Of a stretch of 64,000 nt of DNA, positions 42,750 through 54,035 are shown piece by piece. Both the position numbers and the translations under genes were made by a program. This stretch comes from Deinococcus sp. Leaf326. GTDB taxonomy: Bacteria > Deinococcota > Deinococci > Deinococcales > Deinococcaceae. The notes beneath the pieces are model-generated. The model searched no databases. It saw only the letters and a list, made by a program, of their open reading frames with translations, and had not been told where the DNA came from. The stretch is taken from contig NZ_LMOM01000065.1 in the NCBI RefSeq assembly GCF_001424185.1, positions 276,618 to 340,617 of the forward strand, read 5' to 3'. The first letter of the stretch is position 1, and each line of letters starts with the position of its first letter.

Positions 42750-43985
42750 ATGACCCTGACTTTTGAACAGAAGCTGCGCAACTACGCGCGGCTGGCGGTG
42801 CGGGTAGGCCTGGGCGTGCGCGAGGGCCAGCGGGTACTGGTGCAGGCCCCGGTGGACACCGCGCCCCTGGCGAGACTGGTGGTACGCGAGGCGTACGCGG
42901 CGGGCGCGAGCTTCGTGGACGTGCGCTGGGACGACGACGACGTGGTACTCGCCCGCTTTGAGCTGGCCCCCGAGGGGACCTTCGAGACGATCAGCAAGTG
43001 GCGCGTGGACGCCGAGCTGGAAACGGCGAACGACGGCGGCGCCGTGATCGCCATCCGCGCGACGAATCCGGGACTGCTCTCGGCGGTGGACCCCCAGCGC
43101 GTGGCGACCCACCAGCGCGCTCTGGCGACCTACCGCAAGCCGTATTCGCAGCAGGTCATGACCAACCGGCTCAACTGGAACCTCATCAGCGCGCCCGTGC
43201 CCGGCTGGGCCACCCTGATGTTCCCCAACGCCACCGAGCCGCAGGCCATCGAGAAGCAGTGGGACGCCATCTTCGCCGCGACCCGCGCCGACCAGCCCGA
43301 TCCGGTGGCCGAATGGACCACCCATCTGGCGGCCCTGAAAGAGCGCCGTGAGCGCCTGACCGAGAAGGGATACGCAGCTCTGCACTTCCGGGGCGGCGAC
43401 ACCGACCTGACCGTGGGCCTCGCCGACGACCACATCTGGGGCGGCGGCGCGGCCGACACGCCCGGCGGCATCACCTTCACCGCGAACGTTCCCACGGAGG
43501 AGGTCTGGACTGCTCCGCACCGGGAGCGCGTGGACGGCGTGGTCGTGAGCACCAAGCCGCTGTCGTACAACGGCGTGCTTCTCGACGGCATCCGCATCGA
43601 GTTCAAGGATGGCCGCATCACCGGGGCCAGTGCCCGCACGGGTGAGGAAGCCCTCCAGAAGATGATCGCCACCGACGAGGGCAGCCACCGCCTGGGCGAG
43701 GTCGCGCTCGTGCCGCACTCTAGCCCCATCAGCCGCTCGGGCCTGTTCTTCTACAACACGCTGTACGACGAGAACGCGGCCTCGCACATCGCCATCGGCA
43801 GCGCCTACCGATTCAACGTGCGTGGCGGCGTGGAGATGAGCACCGAGGACTTCACCGCGAAGGGCGGCAACGACAGCCTGACCCACGTGGACTGGATGAT
43901 CGGGTCGGGCGAGATGGACGTGGACGGCGTGACGAAGGACGGCACCCGCGAGCCGGTGATGCGCGCGGGCGAGTTCGTGATCTGA
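42750..43985 (+). CDS. M29-family aminopeptidase (AmpS/aminopeptidase T)
   Basis: 411 residues, the normal length. FEQKLRNYARLAVRVGLGVREGQ is the family N-terminus; NVPTEEVWTAPHRERVDGVV, GEVALVPHSSPISRSG, FYNTLYDENAASHIAIGSAY and GGNDSLTHVDWMIGS contain the Glu, His and Asp metal ligands. It removes N-terminal residues from peptides in the cytoplasm; aminopeptidase T of Thermus is the reference. TATCCT lies 7 nt before the ATG. A G/C-run terminator follows. Confidence 0.94.
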   Translation: MTLTFEQKLRNYARLAVRVGLGVREGQRVLVQAPVDTAPLARLVVREAYAAGASFVDVRWDDDDVVLARFELAPEGTFETISKWRVDAELETANDGGAVIAIRATNPGLLSAVDPQRVATHQRALATYRKPYSQQVMTNRLNWNLISAPVPGWATLMFPNATEPQAIEKQWDAIFAATRADQPDPVAEWTTHLAALKERRERLTEKGYAALHFRGGDTDLTVGLADDHIWGGGAADTPGGITFTANVPTEEVWTAPHRERVDGVVVSTKPLSYNGVLLDGIRIEFKDGRITGASARTGEEALQKMIATDEGSHRLGEVALVPHSSPISRSGLFFYNTLYDENAASHIAIGSAYRFNVRGGVEMSTEDFTAKGGNDSLTHVDWMIGSGEMDVDGVTKDGTREPVMRAGEFVI

Positions 43986-44039
43986 GAAAAGGGGCCGTCT
44001 TCGCTGGAAGGCGTTCGGGTCTCCTTCTCTTTCCCCCAG

Positions 44040-44069
44040 CCCCCCTCCCAACAGGGGGGGATGTTTTTT
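44040..44069 (+). terminator. Terminator after the M29 aminopeptidase
   Basis: A C6T/AG6 stem (44040-44046 with 44053-44059) is followed by ATG and six T. Confidence 0.75.
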
Positions 44070-44259
44070 CACTGGGCCCGGCAAGAGTCGTCCCGGACAT
44101 TGCCGGGGTCTCTTTGCCCTGCGGCGTGAGGGCTCGACTCGGGCCAGCGCCAGCCGGGGTGAACTGGCCTGTGGGCAGCGCGCCCGGTGACCTTCCGACG
44201 GACTTGGGCCGTGCGGTAGGGTGGCCTGGACTCGGTAGGCCGCCCGCCACAGGCTTTCC

Positions 44260-45525
44260 CTACGCCCCGGCCACCGCCTGCTCAATGTCGGCCTGAAGGT
44301 CGGCCATGGCCTCGACGCCCACGCTCATGCGGATGGTCTTGGGGGTCACGCCGGCAGCGTAGCGGGCCGCCTCGGGCACACGGCCGTGGGTGGTCGTCCA
44401 GGGGTGCACGACGAGGGTCCGCACGTCGCCCAGGTTCGGCGCGATGCGCAGCACCCGCAGCCGGGGCAGGAAGGCGGCGGGGTCGTCCACCTCGAAGGTC
44501 AGGACGGCGCCCTGGCCGCGCGGCAGGTATTTCTGGGCGAGGAGGTGGTGGGGGTGGTCGGGCAGGCCCGCATAACTGACCTTGCCGATGCGTGGGTGGG
44601 CCGCGAGCCACCGCGCCAGCCCCAGCGCGGTCGCGCTCTCGCGTTCCAGGCGCAGGGCGAGCGTTTCGGTACCCTGGGCGATCAGGAAGGCGCTGTGGGG
44701 GGCGAGCGTCATGCCGAGCTGGTGGGCGCCCAGCCAGCGTTGCCGCCACGCCAGAGCTGCCTCGCCGCGCTGTGCCAGAACGCTGTTGTCACCGCCGTCC
44801 GTGAAGACCGGGAGACGGCTCAGGTCATGCGCTGCACCCACCGTCACGCTGCCGCCCATCACGCTGCCGTGCCCGCCCGCCCACTTGGTCAGGGACTGGG
44901 CCACGATGTCCGCACCGTGTTCCAGCGGCCGGCTCAGGAAGCCCACGCCTCCGCAGGTGTTGTCGATGGCAAGCAGGGCGCCGCGTTCGTGCGCGATCTC
45001 GGCGAAGGCCGCGATGTCGGCCACGTCCCCGGCCGGGTTGGAGATCATCTCAGCCCACACCAGCCGGGTGTTGTCCCTCATCGCCGCGCGGATGGCGCCG
45101 AGCGTGTTCTCGACGAGTGAGGCCGTGATCCCCATCAGGGGCAGGATGTTGCTGAGCATTCCCGTGGTGCCGCCGAAGAGGCTGGACGCCGAAACCACAT
45201 GGTCGCCTGCCCGGCACACGCTGAGGATGGCCGTCAGGGTCGCCGCCTGCCCGCTGGCGACCGCCACGGTGGCCGTGCCGCCCTCTAAGGCAGTGATGCG
45301 GCCCTCCAGCGCCTTGACGGTGGGGTTCTGTAACCGCGCGTAGCTCAGGCCAGTGTTGTGCACGAACTCGCTCTGCGCTTCTTCCAGCGTGTCGAACTGG
45401 AAGGCGGCGGCCGCGTGGATCGGAAAGCCGATGGTCTGGCCCAGCCCACGCGGAATGCCGCTCTGCACGGCTTCGGTCTCGTAGCTCCAGTCGGGGGCCG
45501 GGTGGGCGGGCAGCGTCTCGGACAT
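44260..45525 (-). CDS. metY: O-acetylhomoserine sulfhydrylase-type PLP enzyme (MetY-like)
   Basis: 421 residues of the Cys/Met-metabolism PLP family. FQFDTLEEAQ, YARLQNPTVKALEGRIT, ASGQAATLTAILSV, AIDNTCGG and the PLP-lysine motif VAQSLTKWAGGHGSVMGG are present. The long C-terminal region with DVRTLVVHPWTTTHGR fits O-acetylhomoserine sulfhydrylases rather than cystathionine synthases. It would make homocysteine from O-acetylhomoserine and sulfide. TAGCAT lies 6 nt before the ATG. No metX is adjacent. Confidence 0.9.
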   Translation of the reverse strand: MSETLPAHPAPDWSYETEAVQSGIPRGLGQTIGFPIHAAAAFQFDTLEEAQSEFVHNTGLSYARLQNPTVKALEGRITALEGGTATVAVASGQAATLTAILSVCRAGDHVVSASSLFGGTTGMLSNILPLMGITASLVENTLGAIRAAMRDNTRLVWAEMISNPAGDVADIAAFAEIAHERGALLAIDNTCGGVGFLSRPLEHGADIVAQSLTKWAGGHGSVMGGSVTVGAAHDLSRLPVFTDGGDNSVLAQRGEAALAWRQRWLGAHQLGMTLAPHSAFLIAQGTETLALRLERESATALGLARWLAAHPRIGKVSYAGLPDHPHHLLAQKYLPRGQGAVLTFEVDDPAAFLPRLRVLRIAPNLGDVRTLVVHPWTTTHGRVPEAARYAAGVTPKTIRMSVGVEAMADLQADIEQAVAGA

Positions 45526-45585
45526 GGGTTCATGCTAGGCCGGGCCAGGCCGCAGGGGGCCGGGGCTGTCCTAGTCGTGGGGCGC

Positions 45586-45614
45586 TTGACAACCTAACAC
45601 CCTCCCCATATACT
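45586..45614 (+). promoter_or_regulatory. Promoter of tRNA-Lys
   Basis: TTGACA at 45586-45591 and TATACT at 45609-45614 with 17-bp spacing is a near-perfect housekeeping promoter; the tRNA starts 12 nt later. Confidence 0.92.
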
Positions 45615-45620
45615 TCGTTC

Positions 45621-45704
<84 letters not shown>

Positions 45705-45710
45705 CAAAAA

Positions 45711-45736
45711 GCCCCCGCTACCCAGCGGGGGCTTTT
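45711..45736 (+). terminator. Terminator of tRNA-Lys
   Basis: GCCCCCGCT (45711-45719) pairs with AGCGGGGGC (45724-45732), followed by TTTT, starting 9 nt after the CCA end. Confidence 0.92.
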
Positions 45737-45815
45737 GCTTTGTCGCCCAGCATGGCCAGAAGACTCCTCTATCAGAGAAGTCCCCGGTTCAGTACCGACC
45801 CTACCGGGGGCCGCC

Positions 45816-47132
45816 TCAGTGCACGCGGCCCAGGATCAGGGGAGCGGGGGCGACCGGCTCGGTGCCGATGCTCAGGCCGGCGCTCAACAGCTCCAGCGCG
45901 GCGGCCAAGCCCCGGCCGCCCCGGTGGTAAACGCGCAGCACCGGCTCGCCGGCCACGACTGCCTCGCCGGGCTTTTTCAGCAGCTCCACACCCACGCCGT
46001 GGTCGATGGCCTCGCCTTTGCGCTCGCGGCCCCCGCCCAGGACGAGCACCGCGCGGCCCACGCTCAGGGCGTCCACGGCACTCACGAAACCGGCCGTGGG
46101 AGCCGCAACTTCGGCGCGGCCGGGGGCCACGTCGAACTTCTCGGGCTGATCCACGTAGGTCGGGTCGCCCCCCTGCCCCTCGACGAAGGCGCGGAACTTG
46201 GCGAGCGCGGAGCCGTCGCGCAGGGTCTGTTCGGCCCGCGTGCGCGCCGCGTCCTCGGATTCACCGTGGGCGGCCAGGGCCTCAACGGCCAGCGCCACGC
46301 ACAGCTCGTGCAGGTCGGCCGGGCCTTCGCCGCGCAGGGTATCCAGGGCTTCGAGGACCTCCAGGCTGTTGCCAGCGAGGTGCCCAAGCGGGGTGTCCAT
46401 CTCGGTCAGGACCGCACGCACCTGCCGCCCGGCGTGCGTGCCGATGTCCACCATCGCGCGGGCCAAGGCCTCGCCGTCTGCCGCCGTGCGCATAAAGGCC
46501 CCGGCGCCGACCTTCACGTCCAGCACGACCGTGTGCGCGCCCGAAGCGAGCTTCTTACTCATGATGCTGCTGGCGATCAGGGGCAGGCTGTCCACGGTGG
46601 CCGTCACGTCACGTAGGGCGTAGAGCTTGCCGTCGGCGGGCGCGAGGTCGCGGCTCTGACCGACGAGCGCCAGCCCGATCTCAGCTGCCTGCGCCAGAAA
46701 CCGTTCCTCGCTCAGCTCGGGGGTCCAGCCGGGAATGCTCTCGAGCTTGTCGATGGTGCCGCCCGTGTGCGCCAGCCCACGCCCGCTCATCTTGGCGACG
46801 GTCAGGCCCAGTGCAGCCAGCATGGGGGTCAGGATCAGACTGGTCTTGTCGCCTACACCACCGGTCGAGTGCTTGTCCACAGTGTCTTTCAGGCGGCCGA
46901 GATCCATCTGGTCGCCGCTCGCGGCCATCGCCAGGGTGAGGTCGGCCGTCTCCTGGGACGTCATGCCGCGTAGAAAGACCGCCATGAGCCAGGCGCTGAC
47001 CTGATAGTCGGGAATCTCGCCGCGGGTGAAGCCCTGCACCAGCGCCTCGATCTCGGCGCGGGAGTGCGCGCCGCCGTCGCGCTTGTGCTGGATGAGCCGG
47101 GGAACGGGCAGAACAGGCAGGGAGGAGGCCAT
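45816..47132 (-). CDS. deoA: Pyrimidine-nucleoside (thymidine) phosphorylase
   Basis: 438 residues. [12 protein letters not shown] start, [42 protein letters not shown] (family signature) and [12 protein letters not shown] place it in the thymidine/pyrimidine-nucleoside phosphorylase family. It cleaves (deoxy)uridine or thymidine with phosphate for salvage. Whether it is the thymidine-specific DeoA or broad Pdp type cannot be told by eye. TACACT lies 9 nt before the ATG. It diverges from the pilin island, 103 bp apart. Confidence 0.93.
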   Translation of the reverse strand: MASSLPVLPVPRLIQHKRDGGAHSRAEIEALVQGFTRGEIPDYQVSAWLMAVFLRGMTSQETADLTLAMAASGDQMDLGRLKDTVDKHSTGGVGDKTSLILTPMLAALGLTVAKMSGRGLAHTGGTIDKLESIPGWTPELSEERFLAQAAEIGLALVGQSRDLAPADGKLYALRDVTATVDSLPLIASSIMSKKLASGAHTVVLDVKVGAGAFMRTAADGEALARAMVDIGTHAGRQVRAVLTEMDTPLGHLAGNSLEVLEALDTLRGEGPADLHELCVALAVEALAAHGESEDAARTRAEQTLRDGSALAKFRAFVEGQGGDPTYVDQPEKFDVAPGRAEVAAPTAGFVSAVDALSVGRAVLVLGGGRERKGEAIDHGVGVELLKKPGEAVVAGEPVLRVYHRGGRGLAAALELLSAGLSIGTEPVAPAPLILGRVH

Positions 47133-47235
47133 AGGACCGTCAGTGTAGGCGGTGCAGGCAGAGGACAGCCACCTGATTGGGGGCGGGCCAGTCAGGTGTG
47201 ACGGTTGTCAGAAGAGGCAAGCAAAAATAGACGAG

Positions 47236-49524
47236 ATGAAAACCAGACCTATCGCTACAAGCGGGGCCAGCCTGGTATTGGTGGTGCTGTTCACAATGTT
47301 GCTCCTGGCAGGCATTCTGGCAGCGACTCTGCAGTTAAGCCTGGGGAGTCGCCAGAACACGGCGGACCAGAAGGCGACCTTGCAGGCACAGTACGCAGCC
47401 GAATCGAATGTCAGCCTGATCCGCAGCAAACTCTCTGATCTACAGACTATACTCTCCAAAGGAACCGTCAAAAACTCTAATGATTTGGATGAGGATATCA
47501 TAAAGGTGCCTGCATCTACAAAAATTGAGCAATTGAGACTCTACGGATCATTACTGTGTGGCTTCAGTACATACAACCCTACACAATGGACCGGTGGCTC
47601 TGATTTTTCGCCTCTCAAAGATGGTGTTACAGTTTATCCCAACGCACGTAAATGTGAACCGGCACAATCTGTACTAAACTTAGACAACCAATTTCAGATT
47701 TTTGCAGATCTAATCAATCCGTTGATCTACAATCAGCTTCCCTTAGGTGAAAGGCCGCAGGACATCACGAATTCCAGTTCCCGGCTTTCATTTTGGAATG
47801 ACATCATGCGTTCGACAAGCAATCGAATGACGACGCCCGACACCACCTTCCGGCTAAGACCGCTCAGAGTCGTCGAACTCTTCCCCGACGCCCGTTTCCG
47901 ATTCTATGTAGCTGTGGATAGGACAGCTGCGCGAGGCAATGAGTCAGTAGCTACGCGGGTTCTGTCAGCGCGGAGTAACGCGGGCTCCGGAATCTGGTGG
48001 TTTGAGATATCCCTCCCATCACTGGATCAAGACGTTCTTAGAACAATGCACCACAGATCGTATGCTAACAAGGATTCCACAACCCCATCAATCAACTTTG
48101 ATAAGCAGGTTTTTGAAGGATCCGTATTTACTAACGAGAAGTTCCTATTTACCAAAGACTCTCAGGCTCAGTTTAAGGGCGAGCTAATGAGTGCAGGATG
48201 CACCAACTTACCTGAGATTGTTCCAGCTGATTTCACCTGCAGCAAGGAGGCAGGTGTTTATATAGGTGGCAATGCGTATTCAGCCACCTCCGGCACAGAT
48301 AGCCAGAAGAATGCGTCTCTTCTGCAAAGTATGCGGGATAATACAAACGTTGTTTTTGATAGTAATGGAGATGGAAAAGAAGACAACAAGGATGTGGCAC
48401 CAGACTTTACTGCAGGCTTCTCGCCTCTTCCCAGCAACGCCAACAATCAACAGAATGCAGCAAAAGGTCGGGATAGCAATGGCCTCATTTTGTCGGATGG
48501 AACAACCGGAATCACTCTAGATGATACAACTTCCGGCTTAGAAATGTTTGCAGGCGACTCATCCGGCGCACCTCTAAAAAAATATGACAGTGGCAAGTGG
48601 CAAGAAACTAACCCAGTTTATCAGTATGTAAAGATATATAATACCTCAGATACCTGTACATGGGATACCGGATACTGGCTGTACGCTGATTCTTACTCTA
48701 GTAGCTTAAATAGATTTAACGCCAATGATAGCTACAATAACGCTCCTTTGGCTAATAAAAGGCGCATCATAGAATATTACAGTGGTGTTGGTTATTATCG
48801 TTATCAAATAAATCAGCAAAAATGCATAAGTATTTTTAAAGGGAATCCGGTTAAAGAATACCGTGTGGACAAAGATGGCAATATGTATCTAAAAACAGCT
48901 GGCGTTTGGCCTCCAGCCCCGAGTGGAAAATTTAACGGCGTGATTTATGGTTCCCAAATCAAGCGTTTAGCTGGTCCACTCAGAGTATCGAGTACTCTCA
49001 CAGCAACGACTGTTGATGAAGCGCCCCCTGCACTAGCTTCTTTCTCAAAGATAACACTTGCTTCGCAGGGAAATATTAATATTGACACCGATCTAACAGT
49101 TTCCGATACACCCTGTAAGCTATTGGAGGCATGCACTAAAAATCCGACGAATATTCTGGGGATCTACTCACAGTCAGGCGAAATCTCCATCCAGAAAGAC
49201 GCACCCAACGACCTGAATATTCACGCCACCATCTTGGCAAGCGAGCGAGAGATTAACGTGGACGGCTATAATTGGGGAGCTGATCGGGGGGACGTCAACC
49301 TCATCGGAGGGCTCACGGAGAACTGGTACGGGGCCTTTGGGATCGTCGGTGACAGCTCGCCGGGTTATGGTCGCAGCTTCTCTTATGACCGGCGCCTTAA
49401 GCAGGGTCTGCACCCGCCCTACTGGCCCGTTTCGCCCAAATGGGCTATCGAAGATTCCACCTCAGAATCTTCACTGTCTACTCTTATTACTACGCAGGGC
49501 ACTACGAAGGATTTCACGAAATGA
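47236..49524 (+). CDS. PilX-like large surface/pilus-associated protein
   Basis: 762 residues from the ATG at 47236. The N-terminus SGASLVLVVLFTMLLLAGILAATLQLSLGSRQ followed by AQYAAESN resembles PilX N-terminal regions: one membrane helix then a helix that packs in the pilus. The remaining 700 residues are Ser/Asn/Asp-rich with several Cys, and contain DSNGDGKEDNKD at about residue 374, an EF-hand-like calcium loop. It lacks a prepilin G/FxxxE site. The gene is strikingly AT-rich (48601-48660 has 19 G/C of 60). The stop overlaps the next ATG (ATGA). It may cap or prime a pilus, or act as an adhesin. Confidence 0.72.
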   Translation: MKTRPIATSGASLVLVVLFTMLLLAGILAATLQLSLGSRQNTADQKATLQAQYAAESNVSLIRSKLSDLQTILSKGTVKNSNDLDEDIIKVPASTKIEQLRLYGSLLCGFSTYNPTQWTGGSDFSPLKDGVTVYPNARKCEPAQSVLNLDNQFQIFADLINPLIYNQLPLGERPQDITNSSSRLSFWNDIMRSTSNRMTTPDTTFRLRPLRVVELFPDARFRFYVAVDRTAARGNESVATRVLSARSNAGSGIWWFEISLPSLDQDVLRTMHHRSYANKDSTTPSINFDKQVFEGSVFTNEKFLFTKDSQAQFKGELMSAGCTNLPEIVPADFTCSKEAGVYIGGNAYSATSGTDSQKNASLLQSMRDNTNVVFDSNGDGKEDNKDVAPDFTAGFSPLPSNANNQQNAAKGRDSNGLILSDGTTGITLDDTTSGLEMFAGDSSGAPLKKYDSGKWQETNPVYQYVKIYNTSDTCTWDTGYWLYADSYSSSLNRFNANDSYNNAPLANKRRIIEYYSGVGYYRYQINQQKCISIFKGNPVKEYRVDKDGNMYLKTAGVWPPAPSGKFNGVIYGSQIKRLAGPLRVSSTLTATTVDEAPPALASFSKITLASQGNINIDTDLTVSDTPCKLLEACTKNPTNILGIYSQSGEISIQKDAPNDLNIHATILASEREINVDGYNWGADRGDVNLIGGLTENWYGAFGIVGDSSPGYGRSFSYDRRLKQGLHPPYWPVSPKWAIEDSTSESSLSTLITTQGTTKDFTK

Positions 49525-49988
49525 AGCGCCGGCTTGGTCAAGAAGCATTCACTCTTCTTGAAATCCTAGTCGTTCTGGCAATCATTACCGTCCTGATGGG
49601 TATCTTCAGTTGGGGGCTCATTCGCAGTATACGCTCAGCCGAACTTCGAGAAGCAACCTCACAAGTGGCAACGGACCTACGTAGGGCACGCTCACAGGCC
49701 CAACGCGGAAGCGCAGACGTCGTTCTAGTCTTTCCCAATAGTAGTGGTGGCACTTCTTATAAAGTTGATACGGTTAATAAGACCTTACCTGGAAGTATCC
49801 AACTCATTTTCAAGGGTTCAAGTAGCGGTTCAACAACTAATATTACCTACCAAGCACCGTATGGTGAACTCTCTGGAGCAGTCGGAAGTGTCTATACGGT
49901 TAGAAGCCCAATGAATGGAGTTGGCGATCTTGAAATCAGAATCGTTGGCGTAACAGGAAAAGTTATTGTGACAAAGGCAGGGTCATAA
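49521..49988 (+). CDS. FimT/GspH-type pseudopilin
   Basis: 155 residues. Prepilin-type start EAFTLLEILVVLAIITVLMG with Glu at +5 and a long hydrophobic helix, then AELREATSQVATDLRRARSQAQ typical of FimT/GspH pseudopilins. The residue before the cleavage site is Ala rather than the usual Gly, which may slow processing by PilD. It overlaps the upstream PilX-like gene by 4 nt and abuts the next pilin gene. Base composition is AT-rich. Confidence 0.85.
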   Translation: MKRRLGQEAFTLLEILVVLAIITVLMGIFSWGLIRSIRSAELREATSQVATDLRRARSQAQRGSADVVLVFPNSSGGTSYKVDTVNKTLPGSIQLIFKGSSSGSTTNITYQAPYGELSGAVGSVYTVRSPMNGVGDLEIRIVGVTGKVIVTKAGS

Positions 49989-50531
49989 ATGCCGGAACAT
50001 AAGAATTTGCCATTTAAAACTATGGAGCAGGGATTTACCTTGATCGAACTTCTGGTAGCTATTGCTTTGCTAGGGATTTTGGCTGCCGTACTGACGGCGA
50101 CCCTGACGGGCTCCCTAAATCTGAACAGGCAGTCACAACGGCAACTAGATACGACGTCCAATGTCCAGCAGGTGATGGAAAATGTTCGCAACGCTTGGAA
50201 TACGTTGGGCAACTACAACAGCGCGTGCGTCCCGGGCCTGGGCTTGCCCGATGGCTACACGGTCAAATTTATCAACCTGAGTGCCCGCGCCCAGCCGCTG
50301 ACCGCTGCCGGCGCTGTGGCCACTGGTACGTCCACCCCCCCTAGAAATGACGTGAACCGGGCAACCTCCTGCACAGCGGCGACCGGCGCAACAGTGGGCT
50401 CTGGGACCTCTGCCCAAGTGCCAGCTATGCGCCGCGTAGTCGTCCAGTCCGGCACAGCGGGGACGGGCGGTACGCAGGTCATCGGTGGACAGGACGTAGC
50501 CCTCACTTACGACATCCTGGGGCCTCAATGA
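49989..50531 (+). CDS. PilV-type pseudopilin with composition break
   Basis: 180 residues. Canonical prepilin motif EQGFTLIELLVAIALLGILA, then NRQSQRQLDTTSNVQQVMENVRNAW. The first third is AT-rich (23 of 60 G/C at 49981-50040), while the C-terminal part from about 50210 is very GC-rich (47 of 60 at 50281-50340), within one reading frame. This suggests a recombination junction inside the gene. The last 4 nt overlap the next ATG. Confidence 0.85.
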   Translation: MPEHKNLPFKTMEQGFTLIELLVAIALLGILAAVLTATLTGSLNLNRQSQRQLDTTSNVQQVMENVRNAWNTLGNYNSACVPGLGLPDGYTVKFINLSARAQPLTAAGAVATGTSTPPRNDVNRATSCTAATGATVGSGTSAQVPAMRRVVVQSGTAGTGGTQVIGGQDVALTYDILGPQ

Positions 50532-51370
50532 GACACAACCATCAACATGGATTCACGCTGCTGGAGCTGTTAGTCGGTATGGCAATAATGGGCATTGTGC
50601 TGACTGCGCTTGTAAATTATTTTAGCCAGAGTAGTCGTGTTGCAACTCAGTCAAGCAGCCGCGCTGAGATGCAGCAGGAAATTCTCAATGCACAGCAACT
50701 GATTGCCGGCAAATTGAAGGAGGCGTGGTATGTGTATCCGGCAGGCACCATCGTTAAGATGACCAGTTCGGAACTTACCAAGCGCCCATCCGGTGGTACC
50801 ACAAATCCAAACGATTGGTTGGTCGGAACTGATCCCATTCTGGCCATGATTCTGCCACCCAGAGATCTGACGTTAACCTGTTCACCACCTCCAGCAAGTC
50901 AGGATGGTTGCTACCGTTTTCTGGCTTATTTCCCTATTAAGCGTTCGTTATGGGTTGCCAATACAGACGCAGCCAGCTCCAGAAATCCAGGAGCAGACAC
51001 GGTCAACGCAGACACCTGGATTCTGGCCGAATATCGAGGGACTATGGCGCCTAGTTTCTCGGCGGTCACTTATCCACCCCCAACTGCTCCAACTGTACCG
51101 ATGAGCAACACACCCAATATCCTTTCTGATTACATCGCACCCACGGTTGTCACTGCGGGTTACACCACGGCAGCCAATACATACACCATGTTCTCACTGC
51201 TCTCTGCTGCCGGTACGGCGACTTCCATCACTAATCCCGTAACCGGCGTGAATCTCAGCCTCGCTACAACCCGCAACACAGGCGGTACGACCCTGCGTCT
51301 ACCCAACGCCACCGACGAGTACAGTCTGACCGTATATCCCACTAACCTAGGCAAGGTCGCCGCCAACTGA
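50528..51370 (+). CDS. PilW-type pseudopilin
   Basis: 280 residues. Prepilin motif QHGFTLLELLVGMAIMGIVLTALVNYF, followed by a coiled segment (SSSRAEMQQEILNAQQLIAGKL) and a Ser/Thr/Pro-rich domain with two Cys (LTCSPPPASQDGCYR). It matches PilW-like minor pilins. The gene returns to AT-rich composition for its first half and becomes GC-richer near the end. It is the last gene of the four-gene island and is followed by a hairpin. Confidence 0.85.
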   Translation: MRHNHQHGFTLLELLVGMAIMGIVLTALVNYFSQSSRVATQSSSRAEMQQEILNAQQLIAGKLKEAWYVYPAGTIVKMTSSELTKRPSGGTTNPNDWLVGTDPILAMILPPRDLTLTCSPPPASQDGCYRFLAYFPIKRSLWVANTDAASSRNPGADTVNADTWILAEYRGTMAPSFSAVTYPPPTAPTVPMSNTPNILSDYIAPTVVTAGYTTAANTYTMFSLLSAAGTATSITNPVTGVNLSLATTRNTGGTTLRLPNATDEYSLTVYPTNLGKVAAN

Positions 51371-51388
51371 GCAACTTCAACAATTCCT

Positions 51389-51419
51389 GAGCCTCCCCTG
51401 TCCATCAGGGCAGAGGCTC
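51389..51419 (+). terminator. Hairpin after the pilin island
   Basis: GAGCCTC pairs with GAGGCTC and the inner CCCTG with CAGGG, followed by a pyrimidine-rich TACACTTTCTTTC that also holds the next gene's -10-like box. Confidence 0.55.
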
Positions 51420-51432
51420 TACACTTTCTTTC

Positions 51433-53133
<1,701 letters not shown>

Positions 53134-53193
53134 CCCGTAGCAGACGGCTCAGACGCGATCCTGGTCCGCTGCCGGCGCCGGGTCGCGCGCCCC

Positions 53194-53898
53194 TCAGCCC
53201 AGGTCTTCGGCTTCCCCGACGATGCGCAGCACCTTTTCCCGGATCTGGCGTTCTTCCCGCAGATACCGCTCGGCACTCATCTGCACGCCGATGCTGGCGA
53301 CCACCGCGCCGCCCGAGTGATAGGGCACGCCCAGAGTGCACTGGCCCGGAATCCATTCTTCGATGGAGTAGGCGTAGCCGAGTTTGCGGACCTGCGCCAC
53401 CTCGGTGCGCCACTCGTCGGGCGTGGTGATGCTGCTCTGGGTGCAGGCGCTGAAGGTGCGCGGCATGAGGTCGGCGTGGGCGTAGAGCAGCTTGCCGCTC
53501 GCGGTCGCCGTGGCCGGCAGGTACACGTCGAGGGGCAGGTCGATATCGGCGTCGGGATGGCGCTCGCGGATGGCCGCGACCACGTCTTCACCCTCCAGGA
53601 CGCACAAGAAGGCCACCGCCCGGACCTCCAGCGCCAGCCGGGTGATCAGCGCGCGCGCCTCCTGGAACCAGGGCAGCGCCGCTGTGAGCTGCGCACCCAT
53701 CTCGGCGATATGCCACGACAGGCGGTACTTGCCGGCCGGCGTGCGGCGCAGGAACCCCGCCTCGGTGAGACCCGCGAGGTAGGCGTGGGCCGTGGCGCGC
53801 GGCACGTTCAGGTGGGCGGCCAGCGCCCGAACGCCCCATTCGGGCTGCTCGGCACTGAACGCGCCCAGAATGTTGGAGGCCTTTTGCAGGGACAGCAC
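53194..53898 (-). CDS. IclR-family transcriptional regulator
   Basis: 234 residues from a GTG start. N-terminal winged helix (LQKASNILGAF, WGVRALAAHLNVPRATAHAYLAGLTEAGFL) and C-terminal IclR ligand domain (LPATATASGKLLYAHADLMPR, TLGVPYHSGGAVVASIGVQMS). IclR proteins usually repress catabolic genes and are released by small organic acids. No obvious target is adjacent. TAGGCT lies 6 nt before the GTG. Confidence 0.9.
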   Translation of the reverse strand: MLSLQKASNILGAFSAEQPEWGVRALAAHLNVPRATAHAYLAGLTEAGFLRRTPAGKYRLSWHIAEMGAQLTAALPWFQEARALITRLALEVRAVAFLCVLEGEDVVAAIRERHPDADIDLPLDVYLPATATASGKLLYAHADLMPRTFSACTQSSITTPDEWRTEVAQVRKLGYAYSIEEWIPGQCTLGVPYHSGGAVVASIGVQMSAERYLREERQIREKVLRIVGEAEDLG

Positions 53899-54035
53899 CC
53901 GTCCAGCCTACAGGGACGCAGGGGGCTTGTATAGCGGGCCGCCATGAGAAAGCGGCGCGGGCTCCCCTTTCCTGCGCCGACTGCATGAACTTTCGCCCAA
54001 CAGCCACGCCGGCGCGGGAATGTTAGCGTGGACCT

